Assembly (NCBI GenBank): GCA_048359995.1
Contig: DBGCPK010000003.1
Span: 124,001-188,000 of the forward strand
Direction: 5' to 3'
DNA: 64,000 bases
Origin: UBA3210 sp048359995
GTDB lineage: Bacteria > Bacillota_I > Bacilli_A > RFN20 > CAG-449
Below the pieces are notes generated by a model. That model was not told the origin of the DNA. It did no database searches and saw only the letters and a program-made list of their open reading frames with translations. A program made the position numbers and the translations under genes. Shown in pieces: positions 1 to 8,690 of the stretch (position 1 is its first letter; each line of letters opens with the position of its first letter).

Positions 1-245
1 TCAAACCCGGCGCGTTCAAATTTACGATGAAGATCGACAAGTGCGTCGTTCCCGTCTGCATTTACGGTTCTCACCGCGTCTTCGACAAAAAGATCAAAGA
101 TCGAAAATACCCGATCTACGTCTCGTTTCTTCCTCCCGTCCGTTCCGAAGATTACGCCTCGATGAGTACGAACGAACTTTCCCGAAAGGTGCAGGAGGCC
201 ATCGAAGCGCGTCTGGAACGATATAAAAAAGAAATCTGTTTCTGA
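1..245 (+). CDS. 1-acyl-sn-glycerol-3-phosphate acyltransferase (PlsC-like), 3' end only
   Basis: The reading frame is open from the left edge (first full codon at position 3) to the TGA at 243-245, so the N-terminal part, including the expected HX4D catalytic motif, lies outside the window. The visible part reads KPGAFKFTMKIDK followed by CVVPVCIYGSHRVF. This resembles the segment of PlsC-family acyltransferases that follows the active site, where a G-A/T-F motif leads into a hydrophobic VPV strand. The tail is charged and probably helical. Family members acylate lysophosphatidate at the membrane. The call rests on about 80 residues and is moderately sure. Confidence 0.6.
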   Translation, partial: KPGAFKFTMKIDKCVVPVCIYGSHRVFDKKIKDRKYPIYVSFLPPVRSEDYASMSTNELSRKVQEAIEARLERYKKEICF

Positions 246-263
246 GGAAAATCGATAAAAAAG

Positions 264-292
264 TTGTTTTATCTCCCGAATGCGGCTATAAT
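264..292 (+). promoter_or_regulatory. Promoter of the hisS-aspS operon
   Basis: A TTGTTT hexamer at 264-269 and a perfect TATAAT at 287-292 are separated by 17 bases, as expected for the main vegetative sigma factor. Transcription would start near 299, just before the T-box leader. Confidence 0.6.
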
Positions 293-295
293 GGA

Positions 296-503
296 ATCGT
301 TCGTTGAGGCAAAGGATTTCTTCGATGCGCGTTCAGAGAGGATTTGGTCGGTGAAAAAATCCGGCAGTCGGAGAAAGTGACACTGCGGAGAACGTGAAGC
401 AGCAATGCGGATCCGGCGGTACCGTTATCACCGAAGAGTGTACTGCGATGCAGTAAACTAAGGTGGTACCGTGCGCAAGCACCCTTAGAGGTACTTTTTT
501 ATT
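296..503 (+). promoter_or_regulatory. T-box riboswitch leader upstream of hisS-aspS
   Basis: The untranslated leader carries the landmarks of a T-box. There is an AGAGAG motif near 337-342 at the base of a GGATTT/AAATCC hairpin with a GGTG loop. A GAAAGTGACACTG stretch at about 373-385 sits where the specifier loop is expected, and the conserved T-box core AAGGTGGTACCGTG is at about 460-473. A CTAAGGTG/CACCCTTAG stem (about 457-488) followed by a T-run at 495-500 can act as terminator, competing with the antiterminator. The specifier region reads GACAC, which contains GAC (Asp) at 379-381 and CAC (His) at 381-383. This fits an operon encoding both HisRS and AspRS. Confidence 0.85.
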
Positions 504-519
504 TTATGGAGGAAAACTT

Positions 520-1797
520 ATGGCGAATTACCAAGCCCCGAGAGGCACTTACGATTGTTCCTACGAAGACGCTTTCCGCATGGAAGAGATCGTGGATTTA
601 TTGAAATCTCTTGCGCGCGTATACGGATACGCGCCGATTTATACGCCGACGTTCGAATCGACGGCGCTTTTCGCCCGATCGGCCGGCGAAGACAGCGATA
701 TCGTAACCAAAGAGATGTACAATTTTACCGACAAGTCGGGTCGGGATATGTGTTTAAGACCCGAATTCACGGCCGGCGTGATGCGCGCGATCGTAACCGA
801 GAAACTCTACGCCACCCGCGATCTTCCGCTGAAATTGTATTATTTCGGCTCGGCTTTCCGTTACGAAAGACCGCAGGCGGGAAGGTACCGCGAATTTCGC
901 CAATTCGGCATCGAAAATGTCGGCGTTTCTTCGCCGTATTCCGACGCCGAAACCGTCCTTTTCGGCTATCACGCGCTGGAACTGCTCGGCTTTTCTAACG
1001 TCGTCCTGAAGATCAATTCCATCGGCGACAAAGAGAGCCGTGACCTTTACCGTTCGGCGTTGCGGGAATTTTTTACCGACAAGATCGACGGAATGTGCGA
1101 AGATTGCCGAAGGAGATTGGAACTCAATCCGCTGCGAATTCTCGATTGTAAGGTCAAGGAAGATCGCGCGATCATTTCCGGCGCACCGAAAATGGGCGAT
1201 TATCTCAATGAAAAGAGCAAAAAATACTTTCAGAGCGTTCTAAGTATTCTCGACGAAGAGGGTATCGACTATCAGGTCGATCCTTCCTTGGTGCGCGGAC
1301 TCGACTATTATTCCCACACTGTCTTCGAATTCCATTGCATCGGCGATAGCGGAGCGAATTTGGGGGCTATTTGCGGCGGAGGTCATTACGATCATTTGCT
1401 CGAAGACGTCGGCGGACCCGAACTTTCCAGCGTCGGTCTGGCCTTCGGAATCGAAAGGTTGAATCTATTGAAGGAAAACGACGATCGCTTATCCGAACTG
1501 GACGTTTACGCGATCTCGATGAATGAAGAGAATACGGGTGAGGTCTTTTCTCTGGTGCAGAATCTCCGGCTCAACGGTTTCCGCGCGGAGATGACCTTCG
1601 GGAAGAAGTCGCTTTCGTCCGCATTGAAAGTCGCGTTGAGAAAAAAGGCGCGCTTCGCGCTCATCGTCGGAGAAGAAGAGATTCAAAAAGATACGGTTCA
1701 GGTGAAGAATCTCTCTACGCACGCGCAGGAAGAAGTCAAAATCGGCGAAATCGTCGACTATTTGGATCGTGAAATCGGAAAAGAGCAGGAGGAATAA
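520..1797 (+). CDS. hisS: Histidyl-tRNA synthetase
   Basis: 425 residues, the usual bacterial length. It charges tRNA-His in the cytoplasm. Class II motifs are visible: motif 2 (FRYERPQAGRYREFRQFG), the histidine-binding blocks LVRGLDYYSHTVFEF and GGGHYDHL, and motif 3 (GLAFGIERL), followed by a C-terminal anticodon-binding domain. The ATG at 520 is preceded by GGAGG at 508-512. The same frame stays open further upstream through a GTG at 463, but that codon lies inside the T-box core and would add a non-homologous stretch. aspS starts 3 bases after the stop, so the two are co-transcribed under T-box control. Confidence 0.96.
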   Translation: MANYQAPRGTYDCSYEDAFRMEEIVDLLKSLARVYGYAPIYTPTFESTALFARSAGEDSDIVTKEMYNFTDKSGRDMCLRPEFTAGVMRAIVTEKLYATRDLPLKLYYFGSAFRYERPQAGRYREFRQFGIENVGVSSPYSDAETVLFGYHALELLGFSNVVLKINSIGDKESRDLYRSALREFFTDKIDGMCEDCRRRLELNPLRILDCKVKEDRAIISGAPKMGDYLNEKSKKYFQSVLSILDEEGIDYQVDPSLVRGLDYYSHTVFEFHCIGDSGANLGAICGGGHYDHLLEDVGGPELSSVGLAFGIERLNLLKENDDRLSELDVYAISMNEENTGEVFSLVQNLRLNGFRAEMTFGKKSLSSALKVALRKKARFALIVGEEEIQKDTVQVKNLSTHAQEEVKIGEIVDYLDREIGKEQEE

Positions 1798-1800
1798 GAA

Positions 1801-3537
1801 ATGTATCGCACGCACACCAACGGGGAATTGAGAAAGACGGACGAAGGGAAAACCGTCACATTAGTCGGCTGGGTTGCCCGAAAGCGGAATCTGGGGTCGC
1901 TTGTTTTTATCGATCTCCGCGACCGCTACGGTTACACCCAGATTCTTCTGGAAGAGCAGAAATTTCCGGAAGTCAAGGACATTAAATCCGAGTACATCAT
2001 TCAAGTTTCGGGAAAAGTTCGCGTCAAAGAGACGCCGAATCCGAAATTGCCGACGGGTGAAATCGAAGTCGTCGGCGAGACGGTGACGATCGTCAATCGA
2101 AGCGAACAACCTCCTTTTCTGATTCAGGACGACACTGACGCATTGGAAGATACGAGATTGAAATACCGCTATCTCGATCTGCGGCGTCCGATGATGCAGA
2201 ACTATTTGAAGACGCGCGCGGCGATCGTGAAAGCCTGCCGCGACTACCTCGACGCCAACGATTTTATCGAAGTGGAAACGCCGTATTTGACTCTTTCCAC
2301 GCCGGAAGGTGCCAGAGATTACCTTGTACCGTCCAGAATCCGCAAGGGGGCATTTTACGCTTTGCCGCAATCTCCGCAATTGTTCAAACAGATGCTCATG
2401 GTCAGCGGTCTGGAGCGATATTATCAAGTCGCACGCTGCTTCCGCGACGAAGACCTTCGCGCCGATCGTCAACCCGAATTTACCCAAATCGACATCGAAA
2501 CTTCTTTTCTTTCCGAAGACGAATTGCTTTCGACGATGGAAAAATTATTTAAAAAAATCATGAAAGACGTCAAAAATTACGATCTTCCTCTGCCTTTAAG
2601 GCGGATCAAATACGACGATTGCATCGACTTCTACGGCTCGGACAAACCGGACACGAGATACGATCTGAAATTGCACGACGTCAAAGATATCCTCGCTTCA
2701 ATCGATTTCGAGAGTTTTAAACAGGCGAAAGTCATCAAGGCTCTGGTGATCCCGCATCGCGCAGAAGCGACGTCGAGAAAGATCGTCGACAAGATCAACG
2801 AACACGGAAAGAAATATCGCCTGCGCGGACTGACCTGCCTGAAATATCTGCACGGCGAACTGGAAGGTTCTTTTTTGAAATTCTTCTCCGAAGAGCAGAA
2901 ACGGCAGTTGATTTCCTCTTTGGAACTGAAAGAAGACGATCTGATCATTCTCGGAGCCGGTCTCCGCATGCCGGTCTGCACTTGCTTAGGGGCATTACGA
3001 ACGAAATACGCCAAAGAACTGAACCTCATTCCGGAGAATAGTTTCGATTTCCTTTGGGTCGTCGATTTTCCTCTGTTCGATTACGACGAAGAAACGAAAG
3101 CGATCACGCCGAGCCATCATCCTTTTACCCAACCGAAAGAGGAGGACCTCGCCAAACTCAACGAACATCCCGAACAGGTCTATTCGGCCACCTACGACAT
3201 CGTCATCAACGGCTATGAAGCCGGCGGAGGTTCGTTGAGAATTTACGATCAGGATCTGCAAAAAGACATCTTCAAATTGCTCGGATTTACGGAGGAGGAT
3301 ATCCGAAAGAAATTCGGATTCTTCGTCGATTCGTTGAAATACGGAACGCCTCCGCACGGAGGAATCGCTTTGGGACTCGATCGCTGGACGATGATTTTAG
3401 GCGGCACAGACAATATCCGAGATGTCATCGCATTTCCGAAAAATTTGTCCGCCGTCTGTCCGCTTTCCAACGCGCCGATGCAAGTAGAAACGGCGCAGTT
3501 GGACGAATTGGGCATTCAGGTAAAGGAAACGAAATGA
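1801..3537 (+). CDS. aspS: Aspartyl-tRNA synthetase
   Basis: 578 residues. It has an N-terminal OB-fold anticodon-binding domain (about residues 1-110), a class II catalytic core with motif 2 (CFRDEDLRADRQPEFTQ) and motif 3 (GIALGLDRW), and the large GAD-type insertion typical of bacterial enzymes. It follows hisS after 3 bases, with GAGGA upstream of the ATG at 1801. Whether it also charges tRNA-Asn cannot be judged from this window. Its stop overlaps the start of the helicase gene (ATGATGA), suggesting translational coupling. Confidence 0.96.
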   Translation: MYRTHTNGELRKTDEGKTVTLVGWVARKRNLGSLVFIDLRDRYGYTQILLEEQKFPEVKDIKSEYIIQVSGKVRVKETPNPKLPTGEIEVVGETVTIVNRSEQPPFLIQDDTDALEDTRLKYRYLDLRRPMMQNYLKTRAAIVKACRDYLDANDFIEVETPYLTLSTPEGARDYLVPSRIRKGAFYALPQSPQLFKQMLMVSGLERYYQVARCFRDEDLRADRQPEFTQIDIETSFLSEDELLSTMEKLFKKIMKDVKNYDLPLPLRRIKYDDCIDFYGSDKPDTRYDLKLHDVKDILASIDFESFKQAKVIKALVIPHRAEATSRKIVDKINEHGKKYRLRGLTCLKYLHGELEGSFLKFFSEEQKRQLISSLELKEDDLIILGAGLRMPVCTCLGALRTKYAKELNLIPENSFDFLWVVDFPLFDYDEETKAITPSHHPFTQPKEEDLAKLNEHPEQVYSATYDIVINGYEAGGGSLRIYDQDLQKDIFKLLGFTEEDIRKKFGFFVDSLKYGTPPHGGIALGLDRWTMILGGTDNIRDVIAFPKNLSAVCPLSNAPMQVETAQLDELGIQVKETK

Positions 3538-4859
3538 TGAAATTTTCTTCTTATCACCTCGACGAAAAACTCGTGCAGGCGCTGAAAGAGGAGGGGTACA
3601 CCGATCTGACGCCGATTCAAGAAGCGACATTGGCGAAAATTCTAAACGGAAAGTCGCTGATCTGCAAGAGCCAGACCGGATCGGGAAAGACGCACGCCTT
3701 TCTCGTTCCTTTGATGAATCGAATCGACGCGGAGAAAAACGCGATTCAGGTACTCATCGTCTCTCCCACTTCGATTTTGGCCGAACAGACCTACGAATTC
3801 GCCAAGGCCCTCGCGCGAAGATATACTCCCGCGACCGTCAAACTCGTCTCACCCCGGCAGGATAAAGGACGTCTTCTCGAAGAACTATCCTACGGAAAGA
3901 CGATGCCGAAAATATTGATCGGAACGCCGGAACAATTGATCGTCCTCTTGGTCGAAAAGAAAATCGACTCTTCCGGAATCCGCGCCGTAGTACTCGATGA
4001 AGCCGATATGCTGTTAGATGATACCAATCGGGAAGCAATCGAAAGATTATTGAAAAAAATCCAACCGGAACAACGACTGGTTTTCACCGCGACGATGAAA
4101 GAACACCGGATCGCCGAAACGATTCGATTCGTCGGCGCGGATGAGGTCGTCGACGTCGATAAAAAAGCGCGCGTCAACAGAAACGTCGCTCACCATTTGG
4201 TCGACATCAAGCATCGCGATACGATCGAACAAATCGTCGCCTTTATCGAAATGACGCACCCTTACAAATTGATGATCTTCGCTTCCGAAAAAGCGCGAGT
4301 CGAAAAGATCTATCGCGAACTTTTTCAGCGCGGAATAAATTGCACGGTTCTCAACGGGAATCTTCAATCCCGCGAAAACAAAAACCATCTTCGTCGAATT
4401 CATCGAGGTGAATTTTCCGTCATCGTCTGCTCCGATGTCGCATCGAGAGGAATCGACATCGCCGATGTCAGCCACGTACTTTCCGTCGACCTTCCGAAAG
4501 ATTTCGACTATTATTTTCATCGGGCGGGAAGAACGGGAAGAAACGGAAAAACCGGCGATTCCTATGTTTTCTTCAACGACGACGGCGATGCTCCGCAGAG
4601 ATTGCGCCGAGCCGGAATCGAATTTGACACTTTCGCATTGAGAAAGGATTCGTTTAAAAAGGTGAACGAAGCGACCGGAAAAGGGAAAAAGAATCAGGCT
4701 CTCGAAAGCGAAATCCGTCGGGAAGTTGCCAAAGTGAGAACAAAAAAAGTCAAACCGGGTTATAAAAAGAAGATCGCCAAGACGATCGCCAAAGTGAAAA
4801 GCGCGCACAAGAGGAAGATCGTTCGGAGCAATCTGCGCGCGAAAAAGAACGCTAAATAA
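3534..4859 (+). CDS. DEAD-box RNA helicase (CshB-like)
   Basis: 441 residues. Helicase motifs appear in order: Q motif (TPIQEATL), Walker A (SQTGSGKT), DEAD box (LDEADMLLDD), motif III as TAT rather than the more usual SAT (FTATM), motif V (SDVASRGIDIADV) and motif VI (HRAGRTGRNG). The last 60 or so residues are very rich in Lys and Arg, a typical RNA-binding tail. Such helicases remodel ribosomal and messenger RNA, often in the cold. Two ATGs (3534 and 3537) are possible, both overlapping the end of aspS. Nearby ispG (yqfY) recalls the cshB (yqfR) neighbourhood of Bacillus, hence CshB-like rather than CshA-like. Confidence 0.92.
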   Translation: MMKFSSYHLDEKLVQALKEEGYTDLTPIQEATLAKILNGKSLICKSQTGSGKTHAFLVPLMNRIDAEKNAIQVLIVSPTSILAEQTYEFAKALARRYTPATVKLVSPRQDKGRLLEELSYGKTMPKILIGTPEQLIVLLVEKKIDSSGIRAVVLDEADMLLDDTNREAIERLLKKIQPEQRLVFTATMKEHRIAETIRFVGADEVVDVDKKARVNRNVAHHLVDIKHRDTIEQIVAFIEMTHPYKLMIFASEKARVEKIYRELFQRGINCTVLNGNLQSRENKNHLRRIHRGEFSVIVCSDVASRGIDIADVSHVLSVDLPKDFDYYFHRAGRTGRNGKTGDSYVFFNDDGDAPQRLRRAGIEFDTFALRKDSFKKVNEATGKGKKNQALESEIRREVAKVRTKKVKPGYKKKIAKTIAKVKSAHKRKIVRSNLRAKKNAK

Positions 4860-5088
4860 AGCGTCTCAGCACCTGATCGATCTGATTCTTCTTGAATTTG
4901 TCGATCGCCAGATTCGCATCATAAAGATAGATCCGGTAATTTTCCGTATTCAACACCTGCTGATAGCGTTTGATTTGATCGAAAAGTCGGTTATTTTCTT
5001 CGTCGGTCAAAAAGACGGAGTAGTGCGCGAAGAATTTTTTCAAGGTCGACTTGTTGAGTCGCGATAAAATGAAATTCAGATAATCCAA
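4852..5088 (-). CDS. Small conserved hypothetical protein, possibly DUF2624/YqfT-like
   Basis: 78 residues from a TTG at 5088, with GGTGA 6 bases upstream; another in-frame TTG at 5094 lies right against that sequence and is less likely. The protein looks all-helical and charged, with no signal peptide or membrane segment. Its general pattern (a helical SRLNKSTLKKF start, then LTDEENNRLFDQIKRY) is reminiscent of DUF2624/YqfT, which lies beside yqfR and nfo in Bacillus, but this is only a weak match by eye. It follows ispG by 20 bases on the same strand and its 3' end overlaps the helicase gene by 8 bp in a convergent arrangement. Confidence 0.5.
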   Translation of the reverse strand: MDYLNFILSRLNKSTLKKFFAHYSVFLTDEENNRLFDQIKRYQQVLNTENYRIYLYDANLAIDKFKKNQIDQVLRRFI

Positions 5089-5108
5089 AAACAATCACCC
5101 ATAACAAC

Positions 5109-6182
5109 TTATGAGCGATTGTTTTTTTCCATGTCATCGAGATAATTCTTCAAAACACCGATCACCTGATCCGGAGAGCAAGTGCCCCTGACTTTTCCTC
5201 CGGAAAAGACCGTGCAAGTCGAAGCGTTGTTGAATGCGAAACCGATGTCGGCTTGCTTTCCTTCGCCGATGCCGTTGACGACGCACCCCATTACCGCGAC
5301 TTTGATCGAACATGGTCGTTTTTGCAGAAATCGATCGACGCGGCGGGATAATTTCATGATATCTGCATTGGCGCGGCCGCACATCGGGCAAGAGATCAAG
5401 GTGGGGTAATTTTCGTAAAGATTCAGTTCGTGCAGCAACCTCTTGCAGGCGCGCACTTCCTCGATCGGTTCGTCGGAAAGGGAAATCCTTATCGTATTTC
5501 CGATCCCCGACATCAGCAAAGGAGCCAAGGCGATCGTCGAACGGATCAGGCCGATGTCTTTATAAGAAGTTTCCGTAACCCCGATGTGCAGCGGATAGGG
5601 ATACCGCTTTGCCGCGGCGGTATAGGCGTCCAAAGTTTGGATCGGGTCGCTGGACTTTAAGGCGAGTACCAAATCGGTAAATCCGTGTCTCTCGAAGAGC
5701 GAAACGGATTCGTCGAGGGATTCCATCATCAGTTCGGGAGTGATTTTTCCGCCGTTTCGCTTCACCTTATCCGGATCGATCGAACCGGAATTGACCCCGA
5801 TGCGGATCGGGACGCGCCGTTCTTTACAGGCGGATATCACGCGTTCGATCCTACTTTCCTCTTTCAGATTTCCCGGATTGAGACGGATCTTGTCCGCGCC
5901 GTTTTCGATCGCGCCGATCGCCAGACGATAATCGTAGTGAATGTCGGCGACGAGAGGAACGCTTATCCTCTTTTTGATTTCCGCAATCGCCGCGACATCC
6001 TTGAAATCCAGCACGGAGACGCGGATCAGTTCCAAACCTTCCGCTTCCATCTGACGAATCTGACGGACGACGCGGTCTACTTTTTCGGTCTTGATATTGC
6101 ACATCGACTGAATCACGACGTGATTGCTTCCGCCGATGGTGATATTTCCCACTTGAATGCTTTTCGTGTTTTCTCGTATCAT
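5109..6182 (-). CDS. ispG: 4-hydroxy-3-methylbut-2-en-1-yl diphosphate synthase (IspG)
   Basis: 357 residues. IspG is the iron-sulfur enzyme of the MEP isoprenoid pathway that converts cyclic methylerythritol diphosphate to HMBPP. The N-terminal TIM-barrel half begins with IRENTKSIQVGNITIGG. The C-terminal half has the cluster-binding cysteines in ISCPMCGRAN and VMGCVVNGIGEG, plus the conserved Glu of that last motif. The start at 6182 has GAGGAAAG upstream. The frame is open further upstream, but that part has no family likeness. It shows the cell makes isoprenoids by the MEP route. Confidence 0.95.
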   Translation of the reverse strand: MIRENTKSIQVGNITIGGSNHVVIQSMCNIKTEKVDRVVRQIRQMEAEGLELIRVSVLDFKDVAAIAEIKKRISVPLVADIHYDYRLAIGAIENGADKIRLNPGNLKEESRIERVISACKERRVPIRIGVNSGSIDPDKVKRNGGKITPELMMESLDESVSLFERHGFTDLVLALKSSDPIQTLDAYTAAAKRYPYPLHIGVTETSYKDIGLIRSTIALAPLLMSGIGNTIRISLSDEPIEEVRACKRLLHELNLYENYPTLISCPMCGRANADIMKLSRRVDRFLQKRPCSIKVAVMGCVVNGIGEGKQADIGFAFNNASTCTVFSGGKVRGTCSPDQVIGVLKNYLDDMEKNNRS

Positions 6183-6282
6183 TTTCTTTCCTCGCGCTCT
6201 TATTTTCGCACAACAAGACGATATTTTCAATTTGTTGGGCGTTCGCCTTTCATTTTCTGCGAAAAAACGATATGATAGAAAT

Positions 6283-6771
6283 ATGAAAAAGCGCATTTAT
6301 TCGATCGTTTCCGGTCTTGTCTATTTCGGATTGCTCGTCTTCTTTTCTTACCTTTCTCTTCAAAGCGGGGAAAAGTCGGCGGAGAGTTCCACGACGGTCG
6401 GAAATATCATCGCCGATACGGGCGAAAAAATCTTCAACGTGAGCATCGAAAGAACGCCGGATTTCTTCCGCATAACTCGGAAAATCGTCGGTCATTTCGG
6501 TTATTTCGTCCTTCTCGGCGTGTCTTCTTGGGCTTTCTATCGTTCGTTCGGCAATTTGCCGTTTTGGATCCGCGCGGCTCTTCACTACGGCGCGGGGCTT
6601 TTTTTCGCCTTTGTCAGCGAATTTGTCTTTCAACGAATTTCTTCCGGTCGTTCTTCGTCTTTTGTCGACGTTTTGATCGATTTCGCTGGTTTTATCCTTT
6701 TGAGTACCTTTATAATAGCGGTAGAATACGTGAGAAGGAGAAAACGCGATGGTCAAACAGTTACTGATTAA
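6283..6771 (+). CDS. VanZ-like integral membrane protein
   Basis: 162 residues with about four transmembrane helices. The VanZ pattern is visible: a first helix ending in SLQSGEKSAESS, then KIVGHFGYFVLLGVSSW, and a final FQRISSGRSSSFVDVLIDFAGF segment (the family usually has an E/Q then GR then DVLID). VanZ proteins are linked to teicoplanin resistance and membrane stress, but the biochemical role is unknown. There is no clear ribosome binding site before the ATG at 6283. A TATGAT hexamer at 6271-6276 ends only 6 bases before it, so the message could be leaderless. It overlaps the next gene by 23 bp. Confidence 0.8.
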   Translation: MKKRIYSIVSGLVYFGLLVFFSYLSLQSGEKSAESSTTVGNIIADTGEKIFNVSIERTPDFFRITRKIVGHFGYFVLLGVSSWAFYRSFGNLPFWIRAALHYGAGLFFAFVSEFVFQRISSGRSSSFVDVLIDFAGFILLSTFIIAVEYVRRRKRDGQTVTD

Positions 6772-8278
6772 ATTAAAGGAAGCCGTTCTTTCCATTTTAC
6801 CGGTAACGCTGTTGATCTTGGTTTTCTCGTTTACGCCTCTCTGTCCTCTGACGATGTATCAACGGGGAATTCTGCTGTTCTCCGCGCTGATTTTGGTGCT
6901 GGGAATGGGTTTGTTCAGTTTAGGCGCAGACTTGGCGATGCAACCGATGGGTGAACACACCGGTTCTTCCTTGACGCGAACGTCGAAACTTGCCTTGATG
7001 ATCGTCGTCTATTTTGCCTTCGGCCTTCTGATTACGATCGCCGAACCGGATCTCAGCGTTTTGTCCAAACAGGTGAGCGAAGTCGTCTCGCCGATGACCC
7101 TCGTAGTCATCGTCGGTGCCGGTGTGGGAATCTTTTTGGTTCTCGGCGTCGTCAAAATCATCTTCAAAAAAGAACTTTCATCGATGATCATGTTCTTTTA
7201 TCTCTGCATTTTCGCTCTGACGGCGATTCTGACGGTTCGGGGAAACGTTTCTTTTCTGGCTCTGGCGTTCGACTCCGGCGGCGTTACCACCGGCCCGATT
7301 ACCGTACCTTTTATGATGGCGCTAGGCGTCGGCATCGCGGTAACCATCGGCGGGCGCTCCTCGTCCGAAAACAGCTTCGGGTTGGTCGCGCTTTGCTCGA
7401 TCGGACCGGTGCTCGCCCTGCTGATTTTGGGCATCTCTTTCGACGGAACCATCTCGTATCAACTTCCGAATTACCAAATTCCCGACAATTTCGCGCGATC
7501 GTTCTTCGGGGAAATGCCGAATACGATGAAAGAAGTCGGCCTTTCGCTGTCGCTGATCTTCGCCGTTTTCATGATCATTCAATTTCTTTTGATCCACCTG
7601 CCGAAGAAGAAACTGGTCAATATTTTGATCGGATTGATCTATACTTTTCTCGGTTTGGTTCTCTTTTTGACCGCGGTCAACGTCGGATTCATGCCGATCG
7701 GTTTCGCCGTCGGAAGCGCGATCGCGGCGCAAGATACCTACGCGATCATCCTCTTTGCTTTTGTCCTCGGTCTGGTGGTCGTTCTCGCCGAACCGGCGAT
7801 TCAGGTCTTGACGAAACAGGTCGACGATCTGACCAACGGCGGCATTTCGAAAAAATCGCTGCTCATATCTTTGTCGATCGGCGTCGCCTGTTCGATCTGC
7901 CTTTCGATTATTCGCGTAATTTTCGATTTTTCGATTCTGTACTATTTGGTTCCCGGCTATCTTCTGACCTTCGCCCTGTCGTTCTTTATCCCGAAAATCT
8001 ATACGGCGATCGCTTTCGATTCCGGCGGAGTGGCCTCAGGTCCTTTGACGTCGAGTTTCATCTTGCCTTTCGCCATCGGCGTTTGCAATGCGCTTTACCC
8101 GAATTCGGGGGATAAAATTCTGATGAACGCATTCGGCGTGGTTTCCATGGTCGCCATGACGCCGTTAATCTCGATTCAGCTGCTGGGTTTCCGCGAAATC
8201 ATGTCGAAAAAACTGACGAAGAAAATCCGTATGCGGAGAATCACCGCGAGCGACGATGAGCAAATCATCGAATTTTAG
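6749..8278 (+). CDS. DUF1538 family membrane protein with two tandem halves
   Basis: 509 residues and about 12-14 hydrophobic helices. The protein is an internal duplication. Each half has an AEPxxxVLxKQV motif (AEPDLSVLSKQV near residue 95; AEPAIQVLTKQV near 350) and an FDSGGVxxGPxT motif (near 173 and 428). These repeated polar glycine-rich motifs inside helices look like a substrate or ion path. DUF1538 proteins are predicted transporters of unknown substrate. GAAGGAG precedes the ATG at 6749, inside the end of the VanZ-like gene. Two PII-like genes follow immediately, which implies control by a nucleotide-sensing PII protein, as with AmtB-GlnK. Confidence 0.85.
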   Translation: MVKQLLIKLKEAVLSILPVTLLILVFSFTPLCPLTMYQRGILLFSALILVLGMGLFSLGADLAMQPMGEHTGSSLTRTSKLALMIVVYFAFGLLITIAEPDLSVLSKQVSEVVSPMTLVVIVGAGVGIFLVLGVVKIIFKKELSSMIMFFYLCIFALTAILTVRGNVSFLALAFDSGGVTTGPITVPFMMALGVGIAVTIGGRSSSENSFGLVALCSIGPVLALLILGISFDGTISYQLPNYQIPDNFARSFFGEMPNTMKEVGLSLSLIFAVFMIIQFLLIHLPKKKLVNILIGLIYTFLGLVLFLTAVNVGFMPIGFAVGSAIAAQDTYAIILFAFVLGLVVVLAEPAIQVLTKQVDDLTNGGISKKSLLISLSIGVACSICLSIIRVIFDFSILYYLVPGYLLTFALSFFIPKIYTAIAFDSGGVASGPLTSSFILPFAIGVCNALYPNSGDKILMNAFGVVSMVAMTPLISIQLLGFREIMSKKLTKKIRMRRITASDDEQIIEF

Positions 8279-8286
8279 GAGGGAAC

Positions 8287-8688
8287 ATGGCAAGACTAAC
8301 GAAAAAGGCGGGCTTGAAAAGCAAGGAAAATCTCAAAGCTCCGGAAAAACTCCTTCTCTTGGTAACGATCGTCGAACGGTCGAAAAGCGATTTTTATTCC
8401 GATCTGATTTCCACGTTCGAATCCAACCTGCAATATATCGTTTACGGGTGGGGAACCGCGCCGAAAGAGTACGATCCTCTGGGATTGGGAAGTCAGGGGA
8501 AAGCGATCATATTCAGCATAATCACAGCCGGAAACGCGAAAAAACTTCTTTCGGTCATCGAACAGAAGTTCCGGAGTATCCGCAACGGAAAAGGCGTCGC
8601 CTATACCATTCCGTTGAAGAGCGTCATCGGCGTTTCGATCTATCAATTTCTCAGCAACGACGCTAAAGACAAGAAAGTAGGAGGTTAA
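8287..8688 (+). CDS. PII-like signalling protein, first copy
   Basis: 133 residues. It starts 8 bases after the DUF1538 gene, with AGGAGG upstream. The C-terminal GKGVAYTIPLKSVIG block matches the nucleotide-binding C-loop region of PII-family proteins and aligns closely with the equivalent block in the next gene. It has an extra basic N-terminal stretch of about 18 residues (MARLTKKAGLKSKENLKAPE) that the second copy lacks. PII trimers sense ATP/ADP and small effectors and gate membrane transporters. The likely partner here is the DUF1538 protein. The effector is not predictable from sequence. Confidence 0.75.
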   Translation: MARLTKKAGLKSKENLKAPEKLLLLVTIVERSKSDFYSDLISTFESNLQYIVYGWGTAPKEYDPLGLGSQGKAIIFSIITAGNAKKLLSVIEQKFRSIRNGKGVAYTIPLKSVIGVSIYQFLSNDAKDKKVGG

Positions 8689-8690
8689 CT

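Noticed and set aside
463..519. hisS starting at the upstream GTG
   Set aside because: That codon is in the T-box core, and the extra 19 residues have no counterpart in HisRS. The ATG at 520 has a GGAGG site at the right distance.
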